A stretch of DNA of 33,886 nt from Bdellovibrionales bacterium (GTDB lineage Bacteria > Bdellovibrionota_C > UBA2361 > RFPC01): NCBI GenBank assembly GCA_020434565.1, contig JAGRAO010000008.1, positions 1 to 33,886 on the forward strand, written 5' to 3'. Numbering within the stretch: the stretch's first letter is position 1; the number at the start of each line of letters is the position of its first letter. The position numbers and the translations under genes are program-made. Under the pieces are notes generated by a model. It saw nothing but the letters and a program-made list of their open reading frames with translations, searched no databases and was not told the origin of the DNA. Below are positions 1 through 9,006 of the stretch, in pieces.

Positions 1-1105
1 AAACAAGCTCTGAGTAATCCACGAACGCACGCCATTCATCAGGCTCAACACTTTCAGAAGCCGCAAATAAACTCGCTCCGCTGATGAGATAATCAACATA
101 GAGCCGCATACGATCAACAATTCGATCTTCGACCTCATGAATAAGTGCGCTATAGTGCTGTTCGTCAAACGCTGCATCCTGCTCAGTGAACGTATAGTAA
201 AGTACTCCACTAAAGAACCATCCAACGAGGAGCACAATACTTGCTGCGGTGAGCTCTTTGATGCTCTTAAAACTCAAAATCGCAATCGAGGTGAGCGACA
301 CCCCGAGCATGAAAAGCTGTAAGTACATGAGGTCGTGAGCCACAACCCCGCTCGCAAATGGCCCCATGTCGTTGATCGTGGCTAAAACTGAACAGACCGC
401 GATCAATACCACTGAGAGCCGCATGGTGTAAGGACCACCAACCGATGCAACGACAAGAAGAACAGGAAAGAGCAAAAGAGGAAAATGTGTCCCTTCAGGC
501 GCTATGAATATCCCTCCCAGGGAAACGAGTATGAGCCCAATGGAGCCAAGCGAAGTGACTCGGCGAATCTCTCGAAAGTTCTTCTGCCAAGAGGGAGTGT
601 CAAATGCAAAGAGCGGGGTGATTATGAGCGCTCCGAGGAGATCACCTGTAAGCCAAGTTCCAAAGAGCCCAACAAATTGCGACTTTGAAATCGAACCAAA
701 GAGAGCGAGACTCGACACTCCAATTATCGCGCTCGTGAAGGAGGCAACGACTGACCCGAGGATGAAAAGAATACTTCGAAAATAGAGGTGATCGTATGCG
801 TCAGAAGTGCGGTTCTTCGAGATAATGACATAGCCGATTACCGCTTCTAAGGTGTTTCCAATCGCGATACAAGTCGTGGCACCAAGTGGACTATTCGATG
901 AAAAGTTTGCAAGAAAAGCTCCGACAGCAATCGCAGGCCAAAATTTTCCCTGCGTGAGAAGCAGTAATGAGATCGCAAATCCCGTCGGCGGCCATACCGG
1001 CGACACACTCGCATGTTCAAACGCAAGCAGGAGCCCAAGCTTCGCCAACGCCAAATACATTGCGACCGAGAGCGCCATCAGTGTGTACCGCGAGAGATTC
1101 TTCAT
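1..1105 (-). CDS. MASE1-CHASE membrane sensor protein, N-terminal part (cut by left edge)
   Basis: The reading frame is open from an ATG at 1105 to the left edge, giving 368 residues. Residues 1-300 hold about eight to ten hydrophobic segments with MASE1 hallmarks: SPVWPPTGFA (residues 35-44), WPAIAVGAFLAN (56-67) and WLTGDLLGALIITPLF (151-166). After the last membrane segment (about 290-306), the stretch RLYVDYLISGASLFAASESV (334-353) followed by a WRAFV sequence resembles the start of a CHASE extracytoplasmic ligand-binding domain. Such proteins usually end in a histidine kinase, hybrid kinase or GGDEF/EAL output. That part lies outside the window, so the output cannot be stated. An AAGG sequence lies about 6 bases before the ATG. 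MASE1 is confident and CHASE is likely. Confidence 0.85.
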   Translation of the reverse strand, partial: MKNLSRYTLMALSVAMYLALAKLGLLLAFEHASVSPVWPPTGFAISLLLLTQGKFWPAIAVGAFLANFSSNSPLGATTCIAIGNTLEAVIGYVIISKNRTSDAYDHLYFRSILFILGSVVASFTSAIIGVSSLALFGSISKSQFVGLFGTWLTGDLLGALIITPLFAFDTPSWQKNFREIRRVTSLGSIGLILVSLGGIFIAPEGTHFPLLLFPVLLVVASVGGPYTMRLSVVLIAVCSVLATINDMGPFASGVVAHDLMYLQLFMLGVSLTSIAILSFKSIKELTAASIVLLVGWFFSGVLYYTFTEQDAAFDEQHYSALIHEVEDRIVDRMRLYVDYLISGASLFAASESVEPDEWRAFVDYSELV

Positions 1106-1481
1106 CAGAGCCTTTTTGCTTAACCCCTTAGAATCTATCGACAATCGACAGCCACTCCTGGATCGCTTTTCAGGAGCGAATAGCCTTTGCTAACTAGTTG
1201 TTTTTAGTAATCTTTCCGAGAGCTCCGATGAACAAAGTGCAGAGAGCGCGAAAGACCAAACGGGACAGAAAGTAAAGAAGACTCCAGGGAGATCCTCAGG
1301 TGCAAATTCGCCTCCTGTGTCGACCCGTCAAAAACAGAGAAAATTTCGCCCCTGACTTTTCTCTAAACGCAGTCCACGGAGCATTCGAGATCTGACCGGA
1401 AACACGTGAACGTGCAAAACCGCTCCTTCTATTGCAGTATCCACTAATCAATCCTGAACTTCCGGCAAGGAGCCCGGCGGC
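1106..1481. other. Intergenic region between divergent sensor and tatD genes
   Basis: No convincing coding sequence is seen in these 376 bases, which should hold promoters for the divergent sensor gene and tatD. Two small inverted repeats are visible: CTCCTG at 1155-1160 pairing with 1171-1176, and AGAGAAAA at 1336-1343 pairing with TTTTCTCT at 1357-1364. Neither has the make-up of a clear terminator. I could not assign promoter boxes reliably. Confidence 0.5.
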
Positions 1482-2306
1482 ATGCAGTCTTACCTCATTG
1501 ATACGCACACCCATCTCGACTCCAAGGAATTCGATCCGGACCGAGAAGAATGCCTTGTCCGAGCAAGAGACGCTGGTGTTTGGCAGATTGTTGATATTGG
1601 AGCAACCGATGGATTCGAAGGAGCTCGCAGAGCGCAATCGCTTTCGGAGAGCTATACGCAGATCTTTCATTCAATCGGTATCCATCCACACGACGCGGAT
1701 CGCCCACTCGATATAGTACGGTTGAAAGGTATGTTGTCACACCCAAAAGCTGTGGCAGTTGGTGAAACTGGCCTCGATTTTTTTCGAGATTGGTCTCCAA
1801 AAGAAAAACAGTACGAGTGGTTTCGAGCGCAGGTGTCTCTTGCGCTTGAGGTTCAAAAACCAATTATCATCCACTGCCGAGACGCTTCTTCAGAGTGCCT
1901 TGCGGTTCTGCAAGAGATGGAAGCTCACCTTGTTGGAGGGGTTTTTCACTGCTATCCAGAGAGCGCCGAGTTCGCCCGAAAACTTCAAGAGATAAACTTT
2001 CGCGTATCATTCCCAGGACCCGTAACGTTCCCAAAATCTCAGGCTCTCCGTGAAACAGTCAAAGAGATTCCCCTCGAACAGATGATGGTTGAAACTGATG
2101 CGCCGTATATGGCTCCAGTGCCGCATAGGGGAAAGCGGTGTGAGAGTGCATTTGTAAGAGACACGGCCTCTGTCATTGCAGAGGTCAAGGAGATCTCTCT
2201 TGAGGAACTCGCTGCTTCGACGACGGTTACGGCCCAGAAACTTTTTGGACTTCCACCGGTAGAGTCAATCAAGGACGTTTATCAGAAAACTGCGGGGGCA
2301 CAATGA
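1482..2306 (+). CDS. tatD: TatD family metal-dependent deoxyribonuclease/hydrolase
   Basis: This is a 274-residue protein of normal TatD length. The metal-site residues of the TIM-barrel fold are in place: DTHTHLD (His9, His11), VGETGLD (Glu95), IIHCRD (His131), FHCY (His156) and ETDAPYM (Asp206). Family members are 3'-5' exonucleases on DNA or RNA, linked to DNA repair and RNA quality control; some have other hydrolase roles. The ATG at 1482 follows an AAGGAG box with a 9-base gap. The stop overlaps the start of the next gene (ATGA), so the two are translationally coupled. Family assignment is secure; the physiological substrate is not known from sequence. Confidence 0.95.
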   Translation: MQSYLIDTHTHLDSKEFDPDREECLVRARDAGVWQIVDIGATDGFEGARRAQSLSESYTQIFHSIGIHPHDADRPLDIVRLKGMLSHPKAVAVGETGLDFFRDWSPKEKQYEWFRAQVSLALEVQKPIIIHCRDASSECLAVLQEMEAHLVGGVFHCYPESAEFARKLQEINFRVSFPGPVTFPKSQALRETVKEIPLEQMMVETDAPYMAPVPHRGKRCESAFVRDTASVIAEVKEISLEELAASTTVTAQKLFGLPPVESIKDVYQKTAGAQ

Positions 2307-3130
2307 AAGCTGGCAGGTACACAGTATCACTCCACGTACTCGGATGGTTTCGTTTGGATGGCGGAGCGATGTTTGGCTCGGTTCCAAAGAATTTGTGGTC
2401 AAAGCTCATGCCAGTCGATGAGGAAAATTGCATAAGACTCGCTACCCGCTCACTCCTCCTCGAAGATAACAAACGGAAGATTCTTGTTGATGTTGGAAAC
2501 GGCGAGAAATGGAACGACAAACTTCGCACTATCTTCGCTATAGAAAACACCCCTCAAGAGAGACTCGGTTTTTCTCGAGAAGAGATTTCCGATGTACTCC
2601 TTACCCATCTCCATTTTGATCACGCTGGAGGGATTTCAGAGTTTTCACCCGAAGGTACTCTCCAGAGGGCTTATCCGAACGCCAAGATCCATGTTCAGCG
2701 AGCAAATTTTGACAATGCCCGTGCTCCAGGACTTCGCGAACGCGCAAGCTACCTCCCAGAAAACGTTGATATCCTCCTTGGAAATGAGACGAATTTTCTT
2801 GATGGCGACGTGGAACCTTTTCCCGAGGTGCGCGTCAAGCGGGTCGATGGTCACACCGTAGGCCAACAGTACATCGAGGTCTTTGGAGGCCCTCAGCCGA
2901 TTCTCTTTCCAACCGATCTCATTCCGACCTCGCGCCATCTCCCATTGCCGTACAACATGGGTTACGACATCTGCGCGAACACACTCCTTGAGGAAAAGAA
3001 GCAATTTCTAGAATACGCAATTGAGCACGACGCAATCGTTGTTTTTGAACACGATCCAGATGTGGCGGCTGCTCGAATTCACGTGAATCAAAAAGGACAC
3101 TACGCGGTCAAGGAAGTAGTGGAGTTCTGA
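2303..3130 (+). CDS. Metallo-beta-lactamase-fold hydrolase
   Basis: This is a 275-residue soluble protein. The zinc-binding signature HLHFDHAGG lies at residues 102-110 (His102, His104, Asp106, His107). Further likely ligands are His184 (DGHTVGQQ), Asp205 (FPTDLIP) and His250 (VVFEHDPD). The layout resembles the AHL-lactonase/MBL hydrolase group, in which DGHTPG and a later Asp and His complete a dinuclear site. Substrates in this group vary (lactones, thioesters, phosphoesters), so no specific reaction is assigned. The ATG overlaps the tatD stop by four bases, indicating an operon. The gene ends 14 bases from the convergent membrane-protein gene with no visible terminator. Confidence 0.88.
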   Translation: MKAGRYTVSLHVLGWFRLDGGAMFGSVPKNLWSKLMPVDEENCIRLATRSLLLEDNKRKILVDVGNGEKWNDKLRTIFAIENTPQERLGFSREEISDVLLTHLHFDHAGGISEFSPEGTLQRAYPNAKIHVQRANFDNARAPGLRERASYLPENVDILLGNETNFLDGDVEPFPEVRVKRVDGHTVGQQYIEVFGGPQPILFPTDLIPTSRHLPLPYNMGYDICANTLLEEKKQFLEYAIEHDAIVVFEHDPDVAAARIHVNQKGHYAVKEVVEF

Positions 3131-3144
3131 CCTCAAAGCTCCGT

Positions 3145-3618
3145 CTATTGAATTTGCTCGGCTGGAGGGAGATACGCGTTGACGCGACTCTTGGTCGGGA
3201 AACTCAAGATATTCACTGCCATGGTAACCCCTCCCATAATGACGACAAAAATCGGATCCCCCGTGAGCATGCTTACGACAAACCCCATAATCGCAGCTGA
3301 TTCTCGAAGCGCAAAACTCACAGTAATGCTCGGTAAAAACCCCTGAAGGAGAGCCGAGAGCGTTCGATTTTCCTTTGAAACACTTTCTACACGGTGCTTC
3401 ACAAATATTTTCTCAAGGAGAAAAGATGATACCAACGTCATCACCCCCACCCCAAGAATGGCTCCGTGGAGCGCTGGGTCGTAAGCACTCTTTTCACCTG
3501 CAAAAGGAATGAAATACGCGACAACAATCAGGAGAGCGACAGAACCCGTAAGGGCTGCGGCAATAATCTGCAAGGTAAAAAGGTTCATCGGCTGAGACGA
3601 CTTCTGCTGTAACGTCAT
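3145..3618 (-). CDS. Hypothetical small integral membrane protein
   Basis: I do not recognise the family. The product has 157 residues with about four hydrophobic segments: FTLQIIAAALTGSVALLIVV, a segment after HGAILGVGVMTLVSSFLL, a middle one around SITVSFALRESAAIMGFV, and a final one around IFVVIMGGVTMAVNIL. A basic loop (EKIFVKHRVE) follows the second segment. The ATG at 3618 has an AGGA box 7 bases upstream. The frame is open to an earlier ATG at 3648 with a weaker GGGAG sequence, which would add ten residues. It stands alone on the minus strand, convergent with the hydrolase gene. Confidence 0.7.
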   Translation of the reverse strand: MTLQQKSSQPMNLFTLQIIAAALTGSVALLIVVAYFIPFAGEKSAYDPALHGAILGVGVMTLVSSFLLEKIFVKHRVESVSKENRTLSALLQGFLPSITVSFALRESAAIMGFVVSMLTGDPIFVVIMGGVTMAVNILSFPTKSRVNAYLPPAEQIQ

Positions 3619-3858
3619 AGAATCTTCCTCGCTTTCTCTGCCCACCAACCATGCTCTAACACTCCCGACAGGGCGTCAATTCTCTTGGCCCCCTCAAGCC
3701 TTGCGCTTTTCCTTCATTTCATTAACTATTTAGGGCGGAGCGTAGAGTCTTTCGAACATGGCCCTTGCTCTTGAGGAGAGCGTTACAGAGAAAACGTCAT
3801 CGCCCTCAAGAGGTGGACTCTCGCTGCCTGCTCTCAGTTAGCTCAAAGGATTCTTCAC

Positions 3859-4425
3859 ATGAAACCAATTCCACCTCAGGGAGAGACTTCTGCTTTTCTT
3901 CACACAAAGCTAGACGATGCTATCGGTTGGTTTCGAAAATATTCGCTCTTTCCATATCCTTTCGTAACGGCGTGTTGCGGGATGGAGTTTATGGCCGTCA
4001 GTTGCTCCCACTATGATACCGATCGATTCGGAGCAGCTCTTCCCCGTTTTACCCCGAGACAATCAGACCTGCTCATGGTTGTAGGAACAATTACCCATAA
4101 ACTCGCTCCTGTTCTCGTTCGGGTGTATGAGCAGATGGCGGAGCCAAAATATGTCGTCGCTTTTGGGGCGTGCGCATCATCTGGTGGTTTTTACGATAAC
4201 TACACCACGGTTGCTGGAATCGACAAGCTCATACCAGTGGATGCTTATATCCCCGGTTGTCCTCCTCGCCCGGAAACAGTGCTCGACGGATTGATTCGAC
4301 TTCAGGCTCAGATCCAAAATAGCAGGCAGCCACTCTTTCCGTCTCACGGAGGAAAGCAGCCGCACCCATCTCTTCCGACCCTCCTGGGCGATGAGATCGA
4401 TACTGGTCTCAACAAATCAGCTTAG
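3859..4425 (+). CDS. nuoB: NADH-quinone oxidoreductase subunit B (NuoB/Nqo6 family)
   Basis: This is a 188-residue protein carrying the complete cluster-N2 signature. CCGMEFMA gives Cys39 and Cys40, GACASSGGFYDNY gives Cys105, and YIPGCPPRPE gives Cys134; these four ligate the 4Fe-4S cluster that passes electrons to quinone. MVVGTITHKLAPVL (residues 73-86) is also typical. An AAGGA box lies 8 bases before the ATG. It normally works in the peripheral arm of complex I next to NuoC and NuoD, but no other nuo gene is present here and the neighbours are unrelated. A formate- or hydrogen-linked relative is possible, but the motifs fit NuoB better. Confidence 0.93.
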   Translation: MKPIPPQGETSAFLHTKLDDAIGWFRKYSLFPYPFVTACCGMEFMAVSCSHYDTDRFGAALPRFTPRQSDLLMVVGTITHKLAPVLVRVYEQMAEPKYVVAFGACASSGGFYDNYTTVAGIDKLIPVDAYIPGCPPRPETVLDGLIRLQAQIQNSRQPLFPSHGGKQPHPSLPTLLGDEIDTGLNKSA

Positions 4426-4432
4426 ATGTGGG

Positions 4433-4465
4433 TTCAAGAAAAACGACCTGCTCGTTTTTCTTGAA
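4433..4465. terminator. Perfect 14-bp inverted repeat, probable bidirectional terminator
   Basis: TTCAAGAAAAACGA at 4433-4446 is the exact reverse complement of 4452-4465, with a 5-base loop. It lies between the convergent nuoB and HAD genes, 8 bases past the nuoB stop. The stem contains A- and T-runs, so each strand carries a short hairpin next to a T-rich stretch. There is no long T-run after the outer stem, so strength is uncertain. Confidence 0.6.
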
Positions 4466-4520
4466 CGAGTGATTCCGGACTCAGGGTAAGGAGCTCGAAG
4501 AGGAAAGATTCGGACTGCGG

Positions 4521-5393
4521 CTACTCCCAAGCGCTTTTGCTGTATCTCTCAAGAAAAGCGAGATCACCTTTCTGAATTGCGACGAGGACATGAGGCAGCT
4601 CTCGCATGTTCTCTAAAACGTAAGAAGCTCCTCGATCAAAGAGAACTTTGGCCCGATCCAAACGCTTTCCTTCCTCAAGAGAGCCAACATATCCAATCAC
4701 CATCATCCCGGCGGCATGGGCAGACGAAACTCCTGACGGCGAATCTTCAACCGCTACAGAATCTTCTGGTGAAGATCTTCGCTCTCTCATGGCGTGCTGA
4801 TAAATATCAGGACGAGGTTTTGGCTGGGGCGGGGTCAGAGAAGACTGCGCGCTATATACGTGCTCATGCTGGATAAATTCATTCTGTCGAGTAGCTTCAA
4901 GGCAAACGCGAAGCCGCGGCAGCGCGCTACTCGAGACGACCGACGGAACGATGCCGGCCATCTGAAACACCTCAAGCACCTCCATCATCCCATCCGTTGG
5001 CTGAAGAGTCGTTCGGAGTGCCTCAATAACAGTATCCATTTCGACTTGAGCGAGCCTTGAGATTTCATCAGGGTCAACGGAAAATCCCCTCCGTTTTGCG
5101 ACCTCGGGAACAATTGTACTAAAAGTCCACCCGGCAAATTCATCGATAAACGCTGAGAGCGGATAGGGATCCTCATCACGCGGCTCAAGGACTTCTCCAT
5201 TGAGCACGCCACACGCCGCCGTAAGAGCGACCCGCTCAGTGAGCGCCATCAGATCGTCATAGTCGAGAAACACCCCAACCCGCGCACCAAAAAGCTCCAA
5301 GGCTCCGAGATCAAGCTCTGTCTCAACTGATTGGGCAGATGAAGCATCAAGCGGCTGATCCGCACGATCGCTTGGAAGCGAGTGATTGGCCAT
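4521..5393 (-). CDS. HAD-superfamily sugar-phosphate phosphatase / phosphoglucomutase-like
   Basis: This is a 290-residue protein with the four HAD motifs: FLDYDD (nucleophile Asp44, acid/base Asp46), VVSSSALP (Ser154-156), KPRPDIY (Lys192) and VAVEDSPSGVSSAHAAGM (Glu216, Asp217). The helical cap between motifs I and II and the EDSxxGVxAAxAAGM form match the beta-phosphoglucomutase/2-deoxyglucose-6-phosphatase subfamily. The usual Gly after the second Asp is Asp47. A leader of about 38 residues precedes the fold. It starts 15 bases after the mannitol dehydrogenase stop, so the two form an operon. A role on a hexitol- or ketose-phosphate is inferred from context only. Confidence 0.85.
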   Translation of the reverse strand: MANHSLPSDRADQPLDASSAQSVETELDLGALELFGARVGVFLDYDDLMALTERVALTAACGVLNGEVLEPRDEDPYPLSAFIDEFAGWTFSTIVPEVAKRRGFSVDPDEISRLAQVEMDTVIEALRTTLQPTDGMMEVLEVFQMAGIVPSVVSSSALPRLRVCLEATRQNEFIQHEHVYSAQSSLTPPQPKPRPDIYQHAMRERRSSPEDSVAVEDSPSGVSSAHAAGMMVIGYVGSLEEGKRLDRAKVLFDRGASYVLENMRELPHVLVAIQKGDLAFLERYSKSAWE

Positions 5394-5408
5394 AAACTAC
5401 AAGCCTTC

Positions 5409-6920
5409 TTAGGAGTTTTCCTGCAACACGTTTTGCAAGGTTTTTCGAGCTCCCTGAGTATAAAGGCTGATCAGGGCCTTCTCAACTTTATCGATAAACT
5501 CCTCATTCGACGAAAGATCTCCGAAAAGCTCGCTCTTTGAGAGGAGCGACCTCGGATCCATTCCACCCTTCTTGGCGAGACGACTCAGTTCCTCAGCCAT
5601 CGGATCCTCGATTGGATACTGCTCACCGTTTTCGTCCTCGCCGGTTAAATATCGAAACCACGCAGCAACACACAATGCTCCTCGAGAGATTTCACCCCCT
5701 CTCGCGAGCTGATCTCTCATTGTTGGGAGGACAAAAGTGGGCATCTTTCCGGAACCGTCCAAACAGATTCGAGCAGCCTCATCTTTGATCTTCGAATTCG
5801 CAAATCTCACCATGAGAGTCTGCTGATAATCGTTCAAATCAATGCCCGGCACCGGATCAAGCGTAGGCTCAGCTTCGCGCTTCATAAAAGCTCGGACATA
5901 CTGAGAGAACTCAGGATCTCTTGCAACATCATCGATATACCGGAACCCCGCGAGGTACCCGAGATAACCCATAAGCGAATGGCTCGCATTTAAGAGTCGA
6001 AGCTTCATCTTTTCGTAAGGACTCACATCAGAAACCATCTGCACTCCGACCGACTCCCAATTTGGTCGCCCAGCAGAAAAGTGATCTTCGATCACCCATT
6101 GGCGAAACGGCTCAGCAACAACCGGCCACTGATCAGAAATTCCAAATTCCCGCTCTATCGCGTTCCGTTCGGTGTCGGTCGTTCGCGGCGTGATCCGATC
6201 AACCATACTATTTGGAAAAGCAACTTCCTCTTCTATCCGCTTCCCAAGCTCTGGTGAGATCGCTTTTGCAAACGAAACGATCATCCGCTGAGCGACATCG
6301 CCGTTCCCTTGAATATTATCGCAAGAAAGAACAGTGAACGGAGCAATTCCCTTGTCGAATCGCTGACGGAGTGCCTCCACGATATATCCAAATGCTCCCT
6401 TCGGTGCGTGTGGATTTTTAAGATCGGAAGCGATAGTCGGGTGAGTCGTGTCGAGCATTCCCGTCGATGGATGGAAACAGTATCCGGCCTCAGTAATGGT
6501 TAAAGAGACGATTCTCGTGCTCTCACTCGTCAGAGCATCAAGCACTGCCTGCGGATCCTCTGGCGCAAGGAGAAAACCAGTGTGAGAGCCAACAATTCGA
6601 GCAACTTCCTCATCAGTACTCCGCTCAACAACGGTAAAGAGGTAATCCTGAGATGATAGCGCTTGCTGCATCCGCTTGTCAGAATCGAGCAACCCAAGAC
6701 CGAGAATTCCCCAGTCGGTTTCTCCAGATTTCGCTATGTAGTCATCGATATACACAGCCTCATGGGAGCGGTGAAATCCCCCGACTCCAATATGAATAAT
6801 CCCAGGCCGTATCTTTGTGCGATCATATGCCGGCACAGCAGCCTTTGCTGAAAGTGAAGAGAGCGCCGAATTTGAGAGTGGGAGGCTCTTGCCTTCTCCA
6901 TCTGTTGCAGTGTTTGACAC
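5409..6920 (-). CDS. Mannitol 2-dehydrogenase family NAD-dependent polyol dehydrogenase
   Basis: This 503-residue protein is typical of the long-chain mannitol dehydrogenase family, which oxidises mannitol, and often arabinitol or sorbitol, to the ketose. The N-terminal Rossmann motif is HIGVGGFHRSHEAVYID (residues 43-59). Catalytic residues align with Pseudomonas mannitol 2-dehydrogenase: Asn202 (CDNIQGNG) and Lys306, Asn311, His314 in KLRLLNASH. The GTG at 6920 is chosen because an AGGAGA box lies 7 bases upstream. The frame stays open for 41 more codons, but that extension has no family match or good ribosome site. The HAD gene follows after 15 bases. Confidence 0.94.
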   Translation of the reverse strand: MSNTATDGEGKSLPLSNSALSSLSAKAAVPAYDRTKIRPGIIHIGVGGFHRSHEAVYIDDYIAKSGETDWGILGLGLLDSDKRMQQALSSQDYLFTVVERSTDEEVARIVGSHTGFLLAPEDPQAVLDALTSESTRIVSLTITEAGYCFHPSTGMLDTTHPTIASDLKNPHAPKGAFGYIVEALRQRFDKGIAPFTVLSCDNIQGNGDVAQRMIVSFAKAISPELGKRIEEEVAFPNSMVDRITPRTTDTERNAIEREFGISDQWPVVAEPFRQWVIEDHFSAGRPNWESVGVQMVSDVSPYEKMKLRLLNASHSLMGYLGYLAGFRYIDDVARDPEFSQYVRAFMKREAEPTLDPVPGIDLNDYQQTLMVRFANSKIKDEAARICLDGSGKMPTFVLPTMRDQLARGGEISRGALCVAAWFRYLTGEDENGEQYPIEDPMAEELSRLAKKGGMDPRSLLSKSELFGDLSSNEEFIDKVEKALISLYTQGARKTLQNVLQENS

Positions 6921-7092
6921 GGTATATTCTCCTAAAGCGATCCTCAAAAAGAGGGAAAACACATACTGGCCGCCGAAAATGGCAAAACTGATCAGGCTTT
7001 GGCCACCTTGAATCCGGGAATTCCATTGGCGGTCAGTATACAAGCGACCGACAGCTAAGAAAGTTGTTTACAAGCCAGATTCGGTTCAGCCC

Positions 7093-9006
7093 TCAATTGT
7101 CCTCGGGAAGGCCATTTCGGCACATCTCGAGATACTTGGTTACTCCGGGCTCTTTTAGTTTGTGTTCCAAAAGAAAGTCAATTGCCCGCTCGACTGAACC
7201 AATAAATTGTTCGTTTACAGGGAGAAAATCCCCAAAGAGATCTCTGCATCTCAACATCTCGTACGGATCCGACAACCTCTCCAGAGATGGAAAGTATGCT
7301 GCTTCACTATTTTCTACCGGGGTTGGAATTGGAGAGTGGTCCTCATCAAAATACTGCAACTGTGCGCCTTCGCCTGACTCTCTCTTCACCGGTATCCACT
7401 CACGAGAACAATGCGTTACTAGCCAAGAGGCAACCGCGAGCGACAACCCAGGGAAAGCCCTCCCCTGAGCAATACAATCGTTAATGGAAGGGATAACCCT
7501 CTCTCGAAACTTTCGAACTGCGTCGTTATTCAACCGGGTCACAGGATCGGGGAGTTCGGGGTTATTAAAACGATCGGTAAGGATACTTTCGATAGTGTTC
7601 CCAATCTCTCGGCTCGGGAAAGGATCAACGTGTGGAGCGATCTCTTCGTGGAGCATATCCCTCAAGAGGCTTGACATGCCGGGCAAGTGCAAAACTTCGT
7701 ACGAATAGTGGCACCCCGTTCGGGATCCCAACCACCCAAGCGCTACATGGAGACCATTTACAAGACGGATCTTTGTGTCAACGGCAGGACTCGTGTGTGG
7801 CGTGAGAATGACCCCATCAATACTCGCCCATCCTGGTGTTCCCCGTGGAAAGAACGCCCGCTCAAGATGGTCGCGATCTTGAATAAATTGAATACCGAAT
7901 TTCTCAGAAAAGATAGCGTGCTGATCTCTTGCTCCGAGACTCCTCCAGGCGCGCTCCATCTCAGCAGGTCCCATCCCTGGAACAATTCGATCAATCACCG
8001 TGTCCGGGAAGTAGTCGTTCTTATCCTTAATCCAATTGTAGAGACTGCCATCAACCATCTGAGCGAAACCGAGAACACTCCGCCTCACCATTCCTCCGTT
8101 ATGCCGAGCGTTCTCAAACGACAAAACGGTGAGCGGCTCTGTGTGTGTATCTCGTCGACGCCCGAGGCCTTCAACAATAAAGGCTGTCGGTGTCCTCAGC
8201 GGCCGTTCTGCGAGAGACCGGTTCGTGCACTTCGTCGGCGAAAAACCCAAAACACTAACCGAGAGATCCTCACTCTCTGGATGAAGTTCATTGGCTGCCT
8301 CGGGCCGATTCTCAATTAACCGTCGTGCACGAAGAGTGAGGATGTCGTTTTGGATCTCTGGGTTCTTAAGATCAAGCTCGCGACGTTCGTTCAAGTGGTA
8401 ACCAGGCAAACTCACAACGATCTTCAGAAATCGAGTACTCTCACGAGATAGAGCTTCAAGAACTTGGGACTCTTGTTCCGGGGCAAAGTACGCTTCCTTA
8501 ATAGCGCCAACGACCCGGGTTTTCATCCCACGCCCGTTAAGCGTGTGGTGAGAATACAAACAGTCCTGCGCAACGAGGTCTTCGCAGGGATGCATAAAAG
8601 TAACAACCGCCACCCCACTCGCTCGAGCCTGGTCAAAATTCTCTCTCATCGCAAGATCGTGTCCAGCGACAACAAGCCCCTTACTCAGCCGACCGAAACC
8701 AAACACGACGGTATCGACTTCTACGAGATCACGATCGTACGGAAATACCTCAACAGATGGATGAAGATCCGAAAGAGCAGACATTGAGAGAGGTTGAAAA
8801 TCAATTGAAGGGAGAGAGCCATTAAGGCCGTGCTCAGTAGGACGCTCGCGATAAGAGTGAGAGAGCGCGGCATTCCTACTCGCTTGATCCAAACCCGACT
8901 GATCCAAGAGAGATTGCCCCAAAAGCTCTGGGGGGATCACATCTCCCTCGGGTACCGGGACTGAATTTGGATCGTGTGGACCACTCACTGACACCACGTG
9001 CGACAT
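7093..9006 (-). CDS. Divergent mannitol-dehydrogenase family paralogue with N-terminal extension
   Basis: This is a 637-residue protein, well over the roughly 490 usual for the family. Residues 1-95 are a Pro/Ser/Gln-rich extension without a recognised domain. The Rossmann motif is altered to VFGFGRLSKGLVVAGHD (101-117). The catalytic core is kept: FENARHNG (Asn299), FPDTVIDRIVPGM (333-345) and KIRLVNGLH (Lys412, Asn417, His420) have the same spacing as the neighbouring enzyme. The kept residues argue for an active oxidoreductase with a different substrate or cofactor. An AAGGG sequence abuts the ATG at 9006 with no gap, so a GTG at residue 4 may be the true start. It sits between fructokinase and mannitol dehydrogenase. 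Confidence 0.85.
   Translation of the reverse strand: MSHVVSVSGPHDPNSVPVPEGDVIPPELLGQSLLDQSGLDQASRNAALSHSYRERPTEHGLNGSLPSIDFQPLSMSALSDLHPSVEVFPYDRDLVEVDTVVFGFGRLSKGLVVAGHDLAMRENFDQARASGVAVVTFMHPCEDLVAQDCLYSHHTLNGRGMKTRVVGAIKEAYFAPEQESQVLEALSRESTRFLKIVVSLPGYHLNERRELDLKNPEIQNDILTLRARRLIENRPEAANELHPESEDLSVSVLGFSPTKCTNRSLAERPLRTPTAFIVEGLGRRRDTHTEPLTVLSFENARHNGGMVRRSVLGFAQMVDGSLYNWIKDKNDYFPDTVIDRIVPGMGPAEMERAWRSLGARDQHAIFSEKFGIQFIQDRDHLERAFFPRGTPGWASIDGVILTPHTSPAVDTKIRLVNGLHVALGWLGSRTGCHYSYEVLHLPGMSSLLRDMLHEEIAPHVDPFPSREIGNTIESILTDRFNNPELPDPVTRLNNDAVRKFRERVIPSINDCIAQGRAFPGLSLAVASWLVTHCSREWIPVKRESGEGAQLQYFDEDHSPIPTPVENSEAAYFPSLERLSDPYEMLRCRDLFGDFLPVNEQFIGSVERAIDFLLEHKLKEPGVTKYLEMCRNGLPEDN

Noticed and set aside
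2303-3130. Naming the MBL-fold protein an AHL lactonase (quorum quenching)
   Set aside because: The metal motifs fit the wider fold, but no specificity residues can be assigned from sequence alone.
6921-7043. 41-codon upstream extension of the canonical mannitol dehydrogenase
   Set aside because: The GTG at 6920 has a strong AGGAGA box and gives the normal family length; the extension has no ribosome site or homology.
7687-8319. Plus-strand open frame of 210 codons
   Set aside because: It is antisense to the divergent dehydrogenase, whose catalytic motifs are intact; the reverse frame has no family features.
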